Below, in pieces: positions 6,372 through 9,015 of a stretch of DNA of 9,015 nt. The translations under genes and the position numbers were made by a program. The notes under the pieces were generated by a model, which saw only the letters and a list, made by a program, of their open reading frames with translations, did not search any database and was not told where the DNA came from. The DNA comes from Anaerolineae bacterium CG2_30_58_95 (lineage in GTDB: Bacteria; Chloroflexota; Anaerolineae; Anaerolineales; Villigracilaceae). Every line of letters begins with the position of its first letter. The stretch's first letter is position 1. Location of the stretch: contig MNXK01000007.1 of NCBI GenBank assembly GCA_001872165.1, forward strand, positions 1 to 9,015, written 5' to 3'.

Positions 6372-7357
6372 ATGACTAAAATCCTCGAAGTCAATGACCT
6401 GATGACCCGCTTCCACACCACCGAAGGGATGGTCTACGCCGTCAACGGCATCTCCTTCCATCTGGACGAAGGCGAGACGCTGGCAGTGGTGGGCGAATCC
6501 GGGTGCGGCAAGTCCGTCACTATGATGTCCATCCTGCGCCTTTTGCCCATGCCGCCCGCCCAGATTGCCGGCGGCACAGCAATCTACCTGGGCCAAGACC
6601 TGCTCAAAATCCCCGACCACGAGATGGAGCATAACATTCGCGGCAAGGAGATCGCCATGATCTTCCAGGATCCAATGACTTCCTTGAACCCGGTCCTGAC
6701 GATCGGCAAGCAAATCACTGAAAGTTTGCGAACACATATGTTCATGGATCAGGCAGCAGCCGAGCGAAGGGCAGTGGAATTGCTGGAGATGGTGGGATTA
6801 TCGGATGCCAGGCAGCGCTTGAAAGCTTATCCGCACCAGTTTTCCGGGGGGATGCGCCAACGCGTCATGATCGCTATGGCACTGGCCTGCAATCCCAGTA
6901 TTTTAATTGCAGATGAGCCGACGACCGCTTTGGATGTCACTATCCAGGCTCAAATCGTCGAGCTTGTAATTAGGCTTCGTGAGCAGATTCACATGGCGAT
7001 CATCTGGATCACACACAATCTGGGCGTAGTCGCCGGTTTAGCCGACCGGGTGAACGTGATGTATGCAGGATACATTGTGGAAGAGGCCAACGTGGAGGAT
7101 ATCTATGAAGATCCCAGTCATCCCTACACCAATGCTTTGTTGGCTGCCCTGCCGCGTGTCGACCGCCGGCGCGACCGGCGCCTGAAATCCATCGCTGGCG
7201 CTCCCCCCAGTTTACTGGTCGAGCCGCACGGCTGTCCTTTCGCGCCGCGCTGCGAATACGTTGTCGAGCGTTGTGGAATGGAAACTCCCCGCCTGACTCC
7301 GGTGGGGCGCGACCATGCCATTGCGTGTTGGGTTGACATCAAAACAGGAGCGCAGCG

Positions 7358-7361
<4 letters not shown>
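6372..7361 (+). CDS. ABC transporter ATP-binding protein, DppD/OppD family
   Basis: 329 residues with a complete ATPase core: Walker A GESGCGKS (41-48), Q-loop FQDP (Q99), signature SGGMR (158-162), Walker B ILIADEP (177-183) and switch His215 in ITHNLG (Asn after the His, where Asp is commoner). The C-terminal oligo_HPY domain contains HPYTNALL and a four-Cys pattern C-x5-C-x6-C...C, which in some Dpp/Opp ATPases binds a 4Fe-4S cluster. It energises uptake as a heterodimer with the next gene product. Only 3 nt separate it from the permease stop and no Shine-Dalgarno is evident, so translation is probably coupled. Codon use changes near 6715: upstream C-ending codons dominate, while downstream CGA, AGG, GGA, TTA and GTA appear. 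Confidence 0.94.
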
Positions 7362-8341
<980 letters not shown>

Positions 8342-8354
8342 GAACGGATGGGGC

Positions 8355-8429
8355 ATGATCAATCTGGAACGGCTTTTGCGCGTCCCGTACGTTGACGACT
8401 ATCTTGGATTCGACATTTCACCGGATGGC
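8355..8429 (+). pseudogene. Probable 5' remnant of an S9/TolB-propeller-type peptidase gene
   Basis: The ATG at 8355 opens a frame whose first 25 residues (MINLERLLRVPYVDDYLGF, then DISPDG) read like the start of a prolyl-oligopeptidase-family or TolB-like propeller protein. In that family an FDISPDG motif normally leads into the first propeller blade. Here the similarity stops after DG. The frame then continues through the Shine-Dalgarno and start region of the next gene, ending at 8543 as low-credibility sequence. The fragment begins 13 nt after the DppF stop, the normal spacing for an operon partner, and S9 peptidases are sensible companions of a peptide importer. Most likely a deletion or replacement removed the rest and joined the mttB-like gene on. 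It could instead be a short leader peptide coupled to the next gene. The identification rests on a short match recalled from family knowledge. Confidence 0.45.
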
Positions 8430-8433
8430 GCAA

Positions 8434-8439
8434 AGGAGG
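8434..8439 (+). promoter_or_regulatory. Strong Shine-Dalgarno of the third mttB-like gene
   Basis: A full AGGAGG lies 6 nt before the ATG at 8446. It decides the start of the gene. It sits inside the frame of the peptidase-like remnant, just after the point where similarity to that family ends. Confidence 0.85.
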
Positions 8440-8445
8440 AATTTT

Positions 8446-9015
8446 ATGCAATTCAACATCCTTTCGCCCGAGGAAGTCGAGGCCATCCATCAAGCCACGC
8501 TGCGCATATTGAGCGAAATCGGGGTGACATTAACCCATGTTAAAGCGCGTGAGGTGCTGACCAGCTCTGGCGCGGCCATCCGAGACGAGCGCGTGCTATT
8601 GCCGCCCAATCTGGTCGAAGCCTGTATTGCCCGATGCCCGCACCAGGTTACTCTCCGGGGAAGGGGCGGGGCGGTCAAGACCCTCGGCGACGGCTCGCTC
8701 AACTTCCACAACCTGGGCGGGGCGCGCGATATCTACAATGGTAGCGCAGTCAGCTACCATGATCCCGGCGCCGACGAGCATCGTTTTGCTACGCTGCAAG
8801 ACCTGCGCGACGCGACCCGCCTGCTCGATGCCTTGGAGAATTGCACCACCATCACGCCGTTCTTTACGCCGCAGGATGTGCCGGGTGCGTTGATGTCCCT
8901 GGCGATGTACCGGCACGCGCTGCCCTGCACGATCAAGCCGCTGCAAGGCCCCGGCGTGCAATATGCTGCCGAGGCGCGCTATGCCGTAAAGATGGCCGAG
9001 GTGATAGGGGGGCCT
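8446..9015 (+). CDS. MttB-family methyltransferase, N-terminal part
   Basis: 190 residues are visible and the frame stays open to the window edge. The N-terminus is characteristic of the family: ILSPEEVEAIHQATLRILSEIGV, then a hydrophobic-polar pattern ending in RVLLPPNLVEACIARCP. An NLGGARDIYNG stretch and the helical segment RFATLQDLRDATRLLDAL follow. It aligns in layout with the complete homologue at 931-2385 but differs strongly, so it is a distinct paralogue rather than a recent duplicate. No in-frame TAG occurs in the visible part; the catalytic half lies outside, so pyrrolysine use cannot be excluded. The expected role is methyl transfer from an N-methylated compound to a corrinoid protein, substrate unknown. 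It has a strong Shine-Dalgarno and may be transcribed with the transporter operon, as no terminator separates them. Confidence 0.87.
   Translation, partial: MQFNILSPEEVEAIHQATLRILSEIGVTLTHVKAREVLTSSGAAIRDERVLLPPNLVEACIARCPHQVTLRGRGGAVKTLGDGSLNFHNLGGARDIYNGSAVSYHDPGADEHRFATLQDLRDATRLLDALENCTTITPFFTPQDVPGALMSLAMYRHALPCTIKPLQGPGVQYAAEARYAVKMAEVIGGP

Noticed and set aside
8430..8543. Remaining part of the short open frame starting at 8355 as a real protein
   Set aside because: It overlaps the Shine-Dalgarno and first codons of the mttB-like gene in another frame, and its residues match nothing recognisable after position 25.

Overview
The window looks like a stretch of a GC-rich bacterial chromosome, most plausibly from Chloroflexota (Anaerolineae-like). 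That placement is inferred from three things: several MttB-family methyltransferase genes close together, a complete Dpp/Opp-type ABC importer with a lipoprotein solute-binding protein, and abundant short intergenic and palindromic repeats. No rRNA or other phylogenetic marker is present, so the assignment is tentative. All supported genes are on the + strand.

Layout. (1) 3-695: C-terminal part of a first MttB-superfamily (trimethylamine/betaine:corrinoid) methyltransferase. Its last codons and stop lie inside a repeat. (2) 684-924: two arrays of 8-bp tandem repeats. Ten GTAGACAA-type units are followed by 18 TGTGTACC-type units. The second array is close to an inverted complement of the first. 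(3) 931-2385: a complete second MttB-family gene without an in-frame amber codon, so the non-pyrrolysine type. (4) 2386-2551: leader region with a good sigma-70-type promoter (TTTACT-17 bp-TATAAT) and a 7-bp hairpin at the expected start of the transcript. (5) 2552-8341: a five-gene importer operon: lipoprotein solute-binding protein, a perfect 15-bp-stem intercistronic hairpin, permease B, permease C, ATPase D and ATPase F. The last four are tightly packed; D and F overlap by an ATGA. (6) 8355-8429: a short piece that reads like the first 25 residues of an S9/TolB-propeller-type peptidase, cut off abruptly. (7) 8446-9015: start of a third MttB-family gene behind a strong Shine-Dalgarno; it runs off the window.

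How the genes may work together (inference). The importer would take up a small solute: peptides by family precedent, or possibly a quaternary amine. The neighbouring MttB-like enzymes could move a methyl group from N-methylated compounds onto a corrinoid protein. No corrinoid protein, corrinoid reactivase or MtbA/MtqA-type methyltransferase lies in the window, so the pathway is incomplete here. The broken peptidase start suggests the importer once sat next to a peptidase gene and that an mttB-like gene was joined on later.

The most unusual structural features are the opposed octamer arrays between two mttB-like genes, the peptidase remnant fused to the third mttB leader, the long hairpin after the binding-protein gene, and a palindromic repeat inside the coding sequence of permease C.
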